DNA of 64,000 bases from NCBI RefSeq assembly GCF_014640555.1, contig NZ_BMHE01000003.1:1-64000 (forward strand). Reading direction: 5' to 3'. Of the stretch, positions 33,405-42,612 are shown one piece after another. Numbering within the stretch: the stretch's first letter is position 1; the number at the start of each line of letters is the position of its first letter. The stretch comes from Paenibacillus marchantiophytorum (GTDB lineage Bacteria > Bacillota > Bacilli > Paenibacillales > NBRC-103111). A model generated the notes under the pieces. That model did not search any database. It had not been told where the DNA came from and worked only from the letters and a program-made list of their open reading frames with translations. The position numbers and the translations under genes are program-made.

Positions 33405-34295
33405 TTAACCTTTCACAGAACCAATCAGCACGCCTTTTACAAAATACTTCTGCAGAAAGGGATAGATGGCGACAATTGGCGCTGTTGTGGCAACCATCAT
33501 TGCAAGCTTCAACGTAGCTGAACTCACATTCTTCGCTTCTTCTGGCATAAAGCTCATCGCCTGCTGACTGAATGATTCCCCATAGGAAGCATCCGTCACC
33601 ATACGCATCAGAACCAGTTGAACAGGCTCTAGGGATGATTTCGTCGTAAACATCAACGCATCCATATAAGAGTTCCAATGATACACGCCATTAAACAAAG
33701 CAATTGCTGCTAACACGGGCTTCGTCAAGGGCATGACTAATTGCAGTAAAATCCTATATTCCCCTGCCCCATCGATCTTGGCAGATTCGATAATTTGTTC
33801 AGGGATCGTTCGGAAGAAGGACATGATAATAATCATATCCCATACACTGAACAAAGTGGGAATAATATAGACCATGAAATTGTTTAGCAAGCCGATTTGC
33901 TTATACAGCAAGTATGTCGGAATCAGTCCGCCATAGAAGAACATCGTCGTTAGCATAATAACGAGATATACGTTGCGACCGCCGAGTCCTTTTCGCGACA
34001 TGCCGTAGGCAACGAGCGCTGTGAATGCGATATGCGTGGTCATACCGAGCAGCGTTCTGCAAATCGTAATGAAATACGCGTGATAAATCGTCGTATCCGA
34101 GAAGACAGCTTTATAATTGGCGATCGTAAATTCCCGTGGCCATAAATATACGCCTCCTCGCAGATAGTCCAACCCATCACTTAATGAACCTACCAAAGCA
34201 AACCAGAACGGAGCCAGCGTGACGAATACAATTGCCGACATGAAGATGATATTAAAGTTGTCAAACCATTTGTCCCTACTGGAACGGATATTCAT
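33405..34295 (-). CDS. ABC sugar importer permease (LplC/YtcP-like)
   Basis: A 296-residue permease with six hydrophobic segments and the EAA loop QIIESAKIDGAGEYRILLQL that docks an ATPase. It begins with conserved basic residues and FNIIFMSAIVFVTLAPFWFA. Start ATG 34293-34295 has AAGGAGG eight bases upstream. Second gene of the three-gene operon; no ATP-binding subunit is encoded here, so a shared MsmX-type ATPase is expected. Confidence 0.9.
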   Translation of the reverse strand: MNIRSSRDKWFDNFNIIFMSAIVFVTLAPFWFALVGSLSDGLDYLRGGVYLWPREFTIANYKAVFSDTTIYHAYFITICRTLLGMTTHIAFTALVAYGMSRKGLGGRNVYLVIMLTTMFFYGGLIPTYLLYKQIGLLNNFMVYIIPTLFSVWDMIIIMSFFRTIPEQIIESAKIDGAGEYRILLQLVMPLTKPVLAAIALFNGVYHWNSYMDALMFTTKSSLEPVQLVLMRMVTDASYGESFSQQAMSFMPEEAKNVSSATLKLAMMVATTAPIVAIYPFLQKYFVKGVLIGSVKG

Positions 34296-34326
34296 AATGT
34301 GTTCCTCCTTGCACGCAGGCATCCTG

Positions 34327-35289
34327 TTAGAATAAACTGTTGTCTGTCACTTTACGGGATATATAATTCGCAGCGAACAGCAGAATCAGGGCGACGACTG
34401 ATTTCGCTAAACCAACCGCAGTCGAATAGGAATACCTCATTTGCCTTAGGCCTACCTTGTAGACATACGTATCGATCGTTTCACTCACATCTAGATTCAG
34501 CGGATTCTGCATGACCATAATTTGCTCAAAACCTGTGTTCAATATGGAGCTAATTGCAAATATGAGCATAATTACTACAGTCCCCATAATGGCTGGCAAT
34601 GTCACATACCACATTCGTTGAAATCTACCTGCACCATCAATTTTGGCGGCATCATACATTTCCTGATCCACACCGGCAATCGCGGCGATATAGATGATCG
34701 CTCCCCAGCCAATACCTTTCAAAATTTCAGCGCTAACCATTATCATCCAGAAAAGATGCGGTTTAGCAACGAAATTAATCGGTTCATCGATGATATGCAT
34801 ACTCGTAAGTAAGAGATTGAGAATTCCGTTCGAAGGCGATAGCACCGTCAGAACTAATCCACCAAAAATGACCCACGAAACAAAATGAGGCAAGTAAGAA
34901 ATCGTTTGCACGAAGCTCTTGAATCGTTTCTTGTTCAGCTCATTTAGAAAAAGTGCAAAGACGATGGGTGCAGGAAATCCAAGAACTAATCCCAACAGAT
35001 TCATAGCCAGCGTATTCCGAAGGACATTCAAGAAATTCGGATCACTCACAAATTCCTGAAAATGCGTGAATCCTACCCACGGAGAATTCATCACACCCAA
35101 GAAAAGATCATAGTTCTTGAACGCAATCAGAATGCCATACATCGGAACATACGAGAACAGAAGCAGAAACAAAATCCCCGGCCATACCATGCTTTGCAGC
35201 GCGAACTGGCTCTTGAAGCGCAACCATCTGCCAGACGCTGATAATCGTGGCGCTCGAACACGTTGTTTCGCATTTACAGCTCCATCCAC
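34327..35289 (-). CDS. ABC sugar importer permease (LplB-like)
   Basis: A 320-residue permease with the LplB-type opening WPGILFLLLFSYVPMYGILI, later DLFLGVMNSPWVGFTHFQEF, and the EAA loop EMYDAAKIDGAGRFQRMW. First gene of the operon. I choose GTG 35287-35289, seven bases after GGGGGGAAA; a GTG seven codons earlier would contain that site within the gene. Its promoter region carries cre-like elements and a motif shared with the FAD oxidoreductase promoter, and is shared with the divergent YesM-type kinase gene. Confidence 0.85.
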   Translation of the reverse strand: MDGAVNAKQRVRAPRLSASGRWLRFKSQFALQSMVWPGILFLLLFSYVPMYGILIAFKNYDLFLGVMNSPWVGFTHFQEFVSDPNFLNVLRNTLAMNLLGLVLGFPAPIVFALFLNELNKKRFKSFVQTISYLPHFVSWVIFGGLVLTVLSPSNGILNLLLTSMHIIDEPINFVAKPHLFWMIMVSAEILKGIGWGAIIYIAAIAGVDQEMYDAAKIDGAGRFQRMWYVTLPAIMGTVVIMLIFAISSILNTGFEQIMVMQNPLNLDVSETIDTYVYKVGLRQMRYSYSTAVGLAKSVVALILLFAANYISRKVTDNSLF

Positions 35290-35333
35290 TAGACTTTCCC
35301 CCCGATTCACTGTCCCAAGTCGAGATGACTAGA

Positions 35334-35347
35334 TGACAGCGTTCTCT
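35334..35347. promoter_or_regulatory. Candidate cre-like site upstream of the ABC operon
   Basis: TGACAGCGTTCTCT matches the catabolite-responsive consensus imperfectly (about 12 of 14) and has a near-identical counterpart, TGATAGCGTTTTCT, upstream of the FAD oxidoreductase at 41291-41304. Confidence 0.35.
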
Positions 35348-35411
35348 TTAATTTCAACTCAACTTCTGCTATAGCAAAGCAACTTCGGAATCCTATCCTC
35401 ACTATACATTT

Positions 35412-35425
35412 TGAAAGCGCTTATA
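35412..35425. promoter_or_regulatory. Candidate cre (CcpA) site
   Basis: TGAAAGCGCTTATA fits the cre consensus with its central GCGC palindrome. Located between the divergent LplB-like permease and YesM-like kinase genes. Confidence 0.5.
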
Positions 35426-35463
35426 AAAATATCACCATTTTAGTTTTGATACCTTTATTTGGT
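35425..35463. promoter_or_regulatory. Promoter motif shared with the FAD oxidoreductase gene (copy A)
   Basis: Contains AAAATATC-A-CCATTTT, TTTTGATACCTTTATTTGG. The same order of elements occurs at 41344-41382. Lies about 136 bp upstream of the permease start. Candidate binding site of the adjacent YesN-like regulator. Confidence 0.5.
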
Positions 35464-35547
35464 CTCTCTCCTTCCCACGAAAGGTTTATCATACCTTCTG
35501 TCGAATACCTCCCTACAACATCTTTTGGAGAAAGAAGGAGTGTGCAA

Positions 35548-37317
35548 TTGCAGCGTATGTTTCATGCCATGAGCATCAAAAATAAAGTGACGCTTGCCTT
35601 TATTTTTTTCATTTTAATTCCCTTCAGTGTGCTTGGACTTTATACTTATAATCAGTCGCAGCAGTACATTCAAGCGCAATTGCTGATGAATTCGCAAACA
35701 ACCATTAAGCAGATCAAATATACGATCGAGAATAAAATCGACCTTATTGAGAGCGTTAGCAATAATATTACCTACAACTTTCGCTTGCAGCAATTTCTAG
35801 GCGAGCCTTATTCCTTGGAGAAAGATTCTTTAGATACTTATTTCAACTACGCCGCTCCGCTTGTTAGCTACGCGATGTTATTTCAAAAAATTAATATCCA
35901 AAAGATTTCTATTTATATGAATAATAATTCCATCCCAGAAGGATTTGGTTCCTTTTACTCGGAGCAGAAAATCAAGAAAGAGACCTGGTATGATGCCTTC
36001 ATGGCCTCGGATCACAAATCCCTCTGGGTGCTGAATACGAACCAAGCAGACAGAAGCAATAGTTTCCTATATATTCAAAAAATGATCTCTATTGAAGGTC
36101 AGTATCGAGGCATGACGATTGTTGATGTAAGCTCAAGCGATCTGCTTGAACCCGCTGAAAGCCCCAATCTTGCGAATCAGCCTATTTTTATATTAGATGA
36201 AAATCATAAGATCATTTCCCAGGGACGTAAGGACGCTACGGAAAATGTAGCAGATATTTCTCCTGCCCTCTTCTCGCAAGGCTATGCAAAGCAATCTGGA
36301 TTTTTATATGTCACAGATACGTTAAAAGGGGTCCAACATGTCATCGTCATGGCCATACCGCTCCCACCGCTAATTGGTTCCTTGCAGGTTGCGGCTAACC
36401 TGGTTTTTATTCTTACTTATATCGTCTTATTGTTCGCTTTCTACTTCATCCTTAAAATGACGCTAAGTAAAATGAAAACAAGCATTAAACAGATGGATCT
36501 CGCCATTGAAACAGGGTTTCAGCCCATTCCTATTACACGAAAGGACGAGTTCGGTGTCATCACGGAGAAATTCAATATTTTGCTTAATAAAATATCCCAT
36601 CTGTTAAGCGATATGATCAAGAAAGAAACCCTGCATAAGGATGCGCAGCTCATCGCGCTGCAATCGCAGATTAACCCGCATTTTATCTATAATACGCTGG
36701 ATATTTTCAGTGCAAAAATGGAGCTGGCCGGTCAATATGACGTGTCCGATGCCATGGCCGACTTTGGTAAAATGATGCGCTATCACATCGACGGACAATC
36801 CAAATTTGCCACATTAGCGGATGAGCTTCGCTTTTTGGAACAGTATCTGAATCTGCAGAAGATTAAGTTTAGAGATAGCATTCATTTTCAGATCCACGCG
36901 CCAAGTGAGATCCTTTCTATTCAGGTGTTGAAGTTCATCCTGCAGCCGATTATCGAGAATAGTGTGAAACATGGCTTCGCTAAGCAAGACACACTCGATA
37001 TTGACATTTACGTTAGCCAAGAGAAGGATTGCAGTATTCGATTACATGTAAAGGATAACGGCTCTGGCATCGAAGCTGCTCGGCTTCGAGAAATCAACGA
37101 GCAGTTCCGCACGTCCGTCTATCTCGCCAAAGGCGATCGGGATCGTGAAAGTATCGGACTGGGCAACATAAATGAACGATTGAAGTTATTTTATGGAGAG
37201 AATTATCCCTTACAGCTAAATAGTATCGAAGGTCAATTCACCGAAACGATATTGACCCTTCCAAATCCCACGAGGAAAATTAAGGAGGATGAACATGTAC
37301 ACCATATTAATCATTGA
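35548..37317 (+). CDS. YesM-type sensor histidine kinase
   Basis: A 589-residue membrane kinase. First transmembrane helix at about 15-35 (TLAFIFFILIPFSVLGLYTY), extracellular Cache-like sensor to about 280, second helix about 285-310, HAMP-like region, His_kinase domain with LQSQINPHFIYNTLDIF (phospho-acceptor His378) and an HATPase domain with DNGSGI and GLGNINERL. The start is probably TTG 35548-35550, seven bases after AAGGAG; ATG 35557 is an alternative. Overlaps the response regulator gene by 23 bp. Likely senses extracellular oligosaccharides and controls the divergent ABC operon. Confidence 0.85.
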   Translation: MQRMFHAMSIKNKVTLAFIFFILIPFSVLGLYTYNQSQQYIQAQLLMNSQTTIKQIKYTIENKIDLIESVSNNITYNFRLQQFLGEPYSLEKDSLDTYFNYAAPLVSYAMLFQKINIQKISIYMNNNSIPEGFGSFYSEQKIKKETWYDAFMASDHKSLWVLNTNQADRSNSFLYIQKMISIEGQYRGMTIVDVSSSDLLEPAESPNLANQPIFILDENHKIISQGRKDATENVADISPALFSQGYAKQSGFLYVTDTLKGVQHVIVMAIPLPPLIGSLQVAANLVFILTYIVLLFAFYFILKMTLSKMKTSIKQMDLAIETGFQPIPITRKDEFGVITEKFNILLNKISHLLSDMIKKETLHKDAQLIALQSQINPHFIYNTLDIFSAKMELAGQYDVSDAMADFGKMMRYHIDGQSKFATLADELRFLEQYLNLQKIKFRDSIHFQIHAPSEILSIQVLKFILQPIIENSVKHGFAKQDTLDIDIYVSQEKDCSIRLHVKDNGSGIEAARLREINEQFRTSVYLAKGDRDRESIGLGNINERLKLFYGENYPLQLNSIEGQFTETILTLPNPTRKIKEDEHVHHINH

Positions 37318-38896
37318 TGACGAGGAATGGATTGGGCAAGGCGTGAAGGCTAAGCTGGAACGGGCGAATGTTGCCGGTATTCGTCTTATTGATGTCGCGA
37401 TCGGTGGCCCGCAGGGGCTTGAGATGGCAACAAACTTAAGACCAAACATCATTATTACGGACATTCGTATGCCTGATATCGATGGCATTCAAGTCATTCA
37501 GGAGCTTTCGCAGGTTCTGCCACGCACGAAATTTATTATGCTGAGCGGATATGCGGATTACCCCTACGTCCGCGAAGCTTTCAAGTACGGTGCGCAGGAT
37601 TACTTGTTGAAGCCAGCTGCTTCCGATGAGCTTGGCAAGCAAGTGCAGTCTGCAATTGCCCGTATTGAGAAAGACAACCTGAACGACCAACTCGCCGAAA
37701 AAAATGAAACAGTTGCAAGAGCGATGCTTGCTGCTCAATTACCCCAAGTCGTTCATGGGACAAAGCGCAGTTCTGCCTCTGCAATATCTGTTTCTGAACA
37801 GGATGTGTCTGCGGGCATGAAAGAATCGGATTCGCATCATTCGCTTGAAGCTTACTTTCTTCATCACTTGTATGCAATTTCCATACTATCTTTTGACGAT
37901 GTTACCTTCAGTAAGGAGCACTTGGAAACGGTAGAGGATTGTATGGAGAACCTCATTCGAACCGATGATTTGGCTGCTGGTCTGCGCTTCCTAGCTTTTC
38001 ATGATAGGCAAGGCAGTGTCTGCCTTGTGTTCAACTTCTCTAGGTCTTTGTCTTTTGATAGGATTACCAGCCTTCTTCGCAAAGCTGTGCATGTGCTGAG
38101 AAGAGGAAATGACCGAATATCTACGGCCTCAATCAGCCAATTCGGAGAGGGTTTGGATGATTTATCTCGCTTGTATAAGCAAGCGTATCATGCGATGTCA
38201 GAGAGAATTCTTCGGGAATCGTGTGATGTCCTTCAGACAGTTGAATCCCTTGGAAGGACAGAAACTTGGCTGCCTGCCAAAAAGGATGTGGAGGAACTCA
38301 AGCAAATTGTAGAGACACTGCAATTGGAACGTATCCACCTCTGGATTGACCACCATTTTAGCGATTCGCTACGAACCCAAATGTTCTTAGAACAGCTCAA
38401 AGCGATCTATGATCTAGTGCTTACAGAGATTTATCGGCATGTGCATGATCGCTTCCTGTTTGATGAAGGTGAGCAAGCAGCAGCTTTCGATTCGTTCCAT
38501 TCGTTAGGCGAGCTTCGCCATTATTTAAAAAGCTACGCCACCGATACGAAGAAACTTATCACCGAGCAGTCTACTCTCAATGAAACGGTCATTACGGTAG
38601 CCGAATCCATTGTTCGTGAGCATTACAACCGCGAGCTGCAGCTAGCCGAGGTGGCTAATCGGGTATCGATGAATTATTCTTACTTCAGCAAGCTTTTTAA
38701 GGAGCGAACCGGTTTAACGTTCACAGCCTACTTAATCAAAGTCCGCATGGAAGAAGCCCAGAAGCTGCTCAAAGACCCCACCTTACGGATCAATGAGATC
38801 TCGGAAAAGGTGGGGTATGGCAATCTCTATCATTTCTCTCGTGCTTTCAAAAACTACTTTGGCGTATCGCCAAAGGAACATCGGAAAACGAAGTAA
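37295..38896 (+). CDS. YesN-type response regulator with AraC DNA-binding domain
   Basis: A 533-residue regulator. Receiver domain at 1-120 with acidic pocket DDEEW, phospho-acceptor Asp56 in IIITDIRMPD, and the conserved Lys in YLLKPA. A long helical middle leads to the C-terminal AraC HTH (about 430-533; VANRVSMNYSYFSKLFKERT, YGNLYHFSRAFKNYFGVSPK). ATG 37295 has AAGGAGG six bases upstream; the ATG at 37289 overlaps that site. Paired with the kinase upstream. Convergent with the FAD oxidoreductase gene, three bp apart. Confidence 0.9.
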   Translation: MYTILIIDDEEWIGQGVKAKLERANVAGIRLIDVAIGGPQGLEMATNLRPNIIITDIRMPDIDGIQVIQELSQVLPRTKFIMLSGYADYPYVREAFKYGAQDYLLKPAASDELGKQVQSAIARIEKDNLNDQLAEKNETVARAMLAAQLPQVVHGTKRSSASAISVSEQDVSAGMKESDSHHSLEAYFLHHLYAISILSFDDVTFSKEHLETVEDCMENLIRTDDLAAGLRFLAFHDRQGSVCLVFNFSRSLSFDRITSLLRKAVHVLRRGNDRISTASISQFGEGLDDLSRLYKQAYHAMSERILRESCDVLQTVESLGRTETWLPAKKDVEELKQIVETLQLERIHLWIDHHFSDSLRTQMFLEQLKAIYDLVLTEIYRHVHDRFLFDEGEQAAAFDSFHSLGELRHYLKSYATDTKKLITEQSTLNETVITVAESIVREHYNRELQLAEVANRVSMNYSYFSKLFKERTGLTFTAYLIKVRMEEAQKLLKDPTLRINEISEKVGYGNLYHFSRAFKNYFGVSPKEHRKTK

Positions 38897-38899
38897 CTT

Positions 38900-41245
38900 C
38901 TATTCTTGATAACAACGAATTTCATAGATTGCAGCCGACGGGTCACCGTTGGTTGCCTCGATGACAACACGCAGCTTAGCTGTTTGAACTGGCTGCTCAA
39001 GCGTATATCGGCAATGACGCTGGTAGTTCTCCTTTACCTCAAGGAGCTGCTGCCAGTCACCGCCAACGAAGGCTTCAATCCGATAATCCTTCGGACATTG
39101 CGGATCGCGATATAACGGCGCATACCCACGGTATTCCCATAGAAGGCTGCCGGGGAACGTAATCTCAATTTGTTGGATTGATTGAAGATCTTCCCAACGC
39201 AGCTCAACCCATTGCGGGAGCGACTCGCGCGGATCCGAGCGCCACAGGTTCGTATATCGATAGGGTCTAGTCACACCATTAATGATATGCTCAGGACGGT
39301 AGGCATATTGCGGAGGCTCCACGCGGAAGCTGCGGGTCGGCCCATTCCAATCCCGGCGCATCTTCCCTTCACCCATTTCATATGCACACGTTTGCCCTGG
39401 CACAATGCCATCTGAACAATGCCAAACGATGTGGGGATTCGCAAGCAAATCCAAGCGAACGTAGCTGCCAGACTTCAAGCCAGTGGTCTCGTCCAGATGG
39501 ACATCCCAATCGATCCATTGATACTTGCCCGGCATGATGCGCAGCTCCACTGAGGCAATCGCAGGATTCGCTTCCGAGCGGTAATCCCAGATATGATCGA
39601 CAGGAATGATTCTGGCTTCCACAATTTGCGGGGAGTCGCTCCAATTGCTCAAACAAACCGAAACCCGGTTCAGAACTCCCTCCGAAATCGCCATCCATTG
39701 CCCTTTCCGTTGGCGAAGAAAATCATCCTGGGGCCCCCGTTCGCCAGACGCTTGCAGATCCGCCCTTACTTCAGCGCCATGGCACGCCGCTTGGCTGCTT
39801 GCTGTCACTTGCGCGCAGCGCGCAAGATCCAACTCGTCTTCGTTCGTTGTATTCAGCAGGAAGCAGCCATCGCGAAGCAGCGTTTGTTTCACTTCCTGAA
39901 TGGCCTGGCTTGGCACATCGGCAAGTGCCAGTCCTTTCCGCAAAGCAATCGCTGCGGCTGTTCCAACCGCTTGCCCAACAAGCGCGGTCGTCGCCATAAC
40001 ACGCACCGTTCCTAATGCTGCATGTGTCACAGAAATGTTCCTGCCGGCCATCATCAAGTTATCGACATCCTTGGCAATCGTCGACCTGAGTGGAATGCCA
40101 TAAGGCCCACAGTAGCTTTTGACCATATAGGCGGACGTCTCATCGTAACCTTCAGAGCTGGCATGCTCGCTCGTAGGCGCAAGTAATCCACCCGGCGTGT
40201 GCAAATCAAGGAACCAGCCTCCGTAAGCAATTTCGTCTTCAAAGACGGTGTTGTTTAAAGGATCATGCTCGGTCATTAAATACTGCCCCATAATTCTGCG
40301 GCTTTCTCGTTTGCCCGGCACTTGACCGATCCAATCCATCGCATGATTGACAGCCAGTTCTTTGGTAAGCGGATCTTTGTTCTTGATCCAATCCCAAATG
40401 CCCAAGACATAGCGCGTCAGCTCATGACGAATATCTTCACTTTCATAAATCGTATGCCAAGGCACACCAATCTCGATCCACCAGTAACCCCCACGCAGAT
40501 CGTTCGGGTTACGTCCCTGTTTATAGAAAAAGTCCGGATTATCGAGCTTCGCCACCCAATCAGGAGCGGTGAACGGAACCGGGTAACCAATATCCTTCGT
40601 TTTAAAATGAATCGAACTCCCCATGACATCTCCGCTGGCCTCAAGTGGCGCATGCGGTTCGCCAAACTCCTGGCGTCCTTCGGAACCCATCCGCCATTCA
40701 CAGCCGGCCCGGTCGGCAACGATGCCGTCCCCTGTGCAATCGACGAATACATCCGCTTCTAATTCAAGTTCAATCTCAGCGTTTGCCACATAACCCACGA
40801 CCGACGCGATCTTTCGCTCATTGCTCATCCGAACATCCAGAATGGACGTATTCAAATAGAAGGTCAAATTCTCTGTTCGTTGTGCCAGATCATACATCGT
40901 CATATCCCAAACGCTGTTCGTCCAGCCGTTCTCGAATACCGTCTCGTGATTGCGCGCGCGTTCCTCAATCAACAACTCCGATATGATGCCGGTTTCCTTG
41001 GCGTAAACGTGAAACGCTGCAGCACCATGCGGTGTCACTCTGACCTCGGACGAGCTATTCCCTCCGAAGACGGGGCGATCCTGGACCAGACATGTCTTCG
41101 CCCCTTGTCTAGCTGAAGCAACAGCCGCACAGAAACCTGCCAGCCCGCCTCCACAAACAACAACATCGTACCTCTCCTTCTTTTGCCGATTTTTTCTTGC
41201 TGCATGATTCCCTGCTGTACGAGTATCTTTGAAATCAGTCGTCAT
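38900..41245 (-). CDS. FAD-dependent oxidoreductase with C-terminal discoidin-like domain
   Basis: A 781-residue cytoplasmic protein. Dinucleotide-binding motif VVVCGGGLAGFCAAVASARQG (about 28-48) then DRPVFGGNSSSEVR and VFVDCTGDG, features of the FAD_oxidored family (PF12831). The C-terminal about 200 residues are a beta-sandwich (WVELRWEDLQSIQQIEITFP), suggesting carbohydrate contact. Such proteins are common in polysaccharide utilisation loci of Paenibacillus, but no reaction is established. AAGGGAGA precedes the ATG. Its promoter carries the same motif as the ABC operon, indicating co-regulation. Convergent with the YesN gene. Confidence 0.8.
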   Translation of the reverse strand: MTTDFKDTRTAGNHAARKNRQKKERYDVVVCGGGLAGFCAAVASARQGAKTCLVQDRPVFGGNSSSEVRVTPHGAAAFHVYAKETGIISELLIEERARNHETVFENGWTNSVWDMTMYDLAQRTENLTFYLNTSILDVRMSNERKIASVVGYVANAEIELELEADVFVDCTGDGIVADRAGCEWRMGSEGRQEFGEPHAPLEASGDVMGSSIHFKTKDIGYPVPFTAPDWVAKLDNPDFFYKQGRNPNDLRGGYWWIEIGVPWHTIYESEDIRHELTRYVLGIWDWIKNKDPLTKELAVNHAMDWIGQVPGKRESRRIMGQYLMTEHDPLNNTVFEDEIAYGGWFLDLHTPGGLLAPTSEHASSEGYDETSAYMVKSYCGPYGIPLRSTIAKDVDNLMMAGRNISVTHAALGTVRVMATTALVGQAVGTAAAIALRKGLALADVPSQAIQEVKQTLLRDGCFLLNTTNEDELDLARCAQVTASSQAACHGAEVRADLQASGERGPQDDFLRQRKGQWMAISEGVLNRVSVCLSNWSDSPQIVEARIIPVDHIWDYRSEANPAIASVELRIMPGKYQWIDWDVHLDETTGLKSGSYVRLDLLANPHIVWHCSDGIVPGQTCAYEMGEGKMRRDWNGPTRSFRVEPPQYAYRPEHIINGVTRPYRYTNLWRSDPRESLPQWVELRWEDLQSIQQIEITFPGSLLWEYRGYAPLYRDPQCPKDYRIEAFVGGDWQQLLEVKENYQRHCRYTLEQPVQTAKLRVVIEATNGDPSAAIYEIRCYQE

Positions 41246-41290
41246 TTGCTCAATTCTCCCTTATTCAAGCCTCATCTACCTATCCCTAGA

Positions 41291-41304
41291 TGATAGCGTT
41301 TTCT
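41291..41304. promoter_or_regulatory. Candidate cre-like site upstream of the FAD oxidoreductase
   Basis: TGATAGCGTTTTCT, about 50 bp before the start codon, paired with the near-identical 35334-35347 site. Confidence 0.35.
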
Positions 41305-41343
41305 TTTCCTCCTCTACACTTTATCGTGCGTACAACTATAATA

Positions 41344-41382
41344 AAATATCTCCATTTTTGATTTGATGCCTTCATTTTGGTT
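41344..41382. promoter_or_regulatory. Promoter motif shared with the ABC operon (copy B)
   Basis: AAAATATC-T-CCATTTT followed by TTTGATGCCTTCATTTTGG, matching the copy at 35425-35463 in order and spacing. About 99 bp upstream of the FAD oxidoreductase start. Confidence 0.5.
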
Positions 41383-41458
41383 GCCTAAATTGCGTCTTGT
41401 AGTTCCCTACCTTACCAGAATTTGTCGCTTGTAAACGGATCATCTCTTGCAACTTACT

Positions 41459-42547
41459 TTACTTAGATGAAATTGGAGCCAGCCATTTCGCCAATTCTTC
41501 CGTTTGGGACAGTACGGCGATGGGATCGTAATACCAAGAGTGCTCTTCTTTCCAGACATAGACATGGTTGTTCTTGAAAGCAGGCAGTGAATTCCACAGC
41601 GGATCCTTCTGAAAGTCTTCAAGTGTTTTGCTGTTGGAGGTTATGACCAAATAATCCCCGGCATATTCCACCATCATTTCCGGGCTGAGCTCCGCCCATT
41701 GCTTTTCCATAATCGTGCTGGCAACCTTCGCAGGAGGCTTGCGTCCAAGCGATTGATACACAGGCTGGCCGCCTCGTCCGAAGTTGTCTCCATAAGTATA
41801 TATCGTCTTTTCCGTTACCTCCAGGATCGAGAAAGTTGCCTCCGCCGGCACAGCTTTGTCCACGCGGGCTTTGGCTAAGGCTATACGCCTGTCATAATCG
41901 TTTAGCCATGCTGCTGCTTCTTTTTGCTTGCCAAGCAGTTGCCCGAAGTAGGTCAACTCCTCATGAGCATTTTTCAGTTCCCCGTAAGGCACAATAACGG
42001 TTGGAGCAATCTTGCTCAGCTGCGCGTAGTTGTCGCTATTGGAGGACAAGATGAGGTCCGGGTTAAGCTGAGCGATTTTCTCAAGATTCATTTTCCCGTA
42101 GTCTCCCGTATCCGCAACCTTTTGGAGTGCTTCTTTGAAATAAAGATTTTTCAGAATCAAGCTTGGAGCACCAACCGGAATAACGCCAAGCGGAATCAGG
42201 CTCCCGAGATATTCCTCGGCGACGATCCGCTGCGGCTGCAGAGGAATTCTGATATCGCCGTTCATTGTCTTTACCGTCTTTACTTCCGTCCTCTGCTCTG
42301 CGACGGGGGAAACGGTTGCCGCTGTCTTCGCAGTCCCGGAAATGCTTGCGCCCTCTGCGCCTTGAGCACCGTTCCTATTCGCTGTGCCATTCCCGACGCT
42401 GCTGCATGCCGTCAGCGCAACCATCAGTATAGCTGGCGCCAGCCAGCCAATCGCACGACCAATGGCAGTTCTCTCCGTTTTCCTTCCGATTATTGTGCTG
42501 TGTTCGACCTCTATCGGGACCATCGATTGCCCAAATATGTTTGTCAT
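41459..42547 (-). CDS. Iron-siderophore-binding lipoprotein of an ABC importer
   Basis: A 362-residue type III periplasmic-binding-protein homologue (FhuD/FeuA class). Long N-terminus, hydrophobic segment and lipobox APAILMVALTAC (about 37-48). The mature part begins with IRIPLQPQRIVAEEYLGSLI and contains GVIPVGAP, and ELSPEMMVEYAGDYLVITS. Captures a ferric siderophore outside the membrane; no permease or ATPase is adjacent. GGGGAGA precedes the ATG, and a Fur-box-like sequence lies at 42565-42587. The upstream gene is a Btr-like regulator carrying the same kind of binding domain, a typical pairing for siderophore-induced uptake. Confidence 0.85.
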   Translation of the reverse strand: MTNIFGQSMVPIEVEHSTIIGRKTERTAIGRAIGWLAPAILMVALTACSSVGNGTANRNGAQGAEGASISGTAKTAATVSPVAEQRTEVKTVKTMNGDIRIPLQPQRIVAEEYLGSLIPLGVIPVGAPSLILKNLYFKEALQKVADTGDYGKMNLEKIAQLNPDLILSSNSDNYAQLSKIAPTVIVPYGELKNAHEELTYFGQLLGKQKEAAAWLNDYDRRIALAKARVDKAVPAEATFSILEVTEKTIYTYGDNFGRGGQPVYQSLGRKPPAKVASTIMEKQWAELSPEMMVEYAGDYLVITSNSKTLEDFQKDPLWNSLPAFKNNHVYVWKEEHSWYYDPIAVLSQTEELAKWLAPISSK

Positions 42548-42564
42548 GTTCTCTCCCCGTTCCT

Positions 42565-42587
42565 AATTGATATTGATTCTCAATTAA
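42565..42587. promoter_or_regulatory. Fur-box-like operator
   Basis: Contains TGATATTGATTCTCAATTA, close to the 7-1-7 Fur consensus, immediately upstream of the siderophore-binding protein gene. Confidence 0.6.
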
Positions 42588-42612
42588 CAGTACACAACTG
42601 GACAATCTTTGG

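Noticed and set aside
31755-35289. Complete ABC transporter including ATPase
   Set aside because: Only SBP and two permeases are present; no Walker A/ABC signature is encoded nearby. The same holds for 55243-58384.
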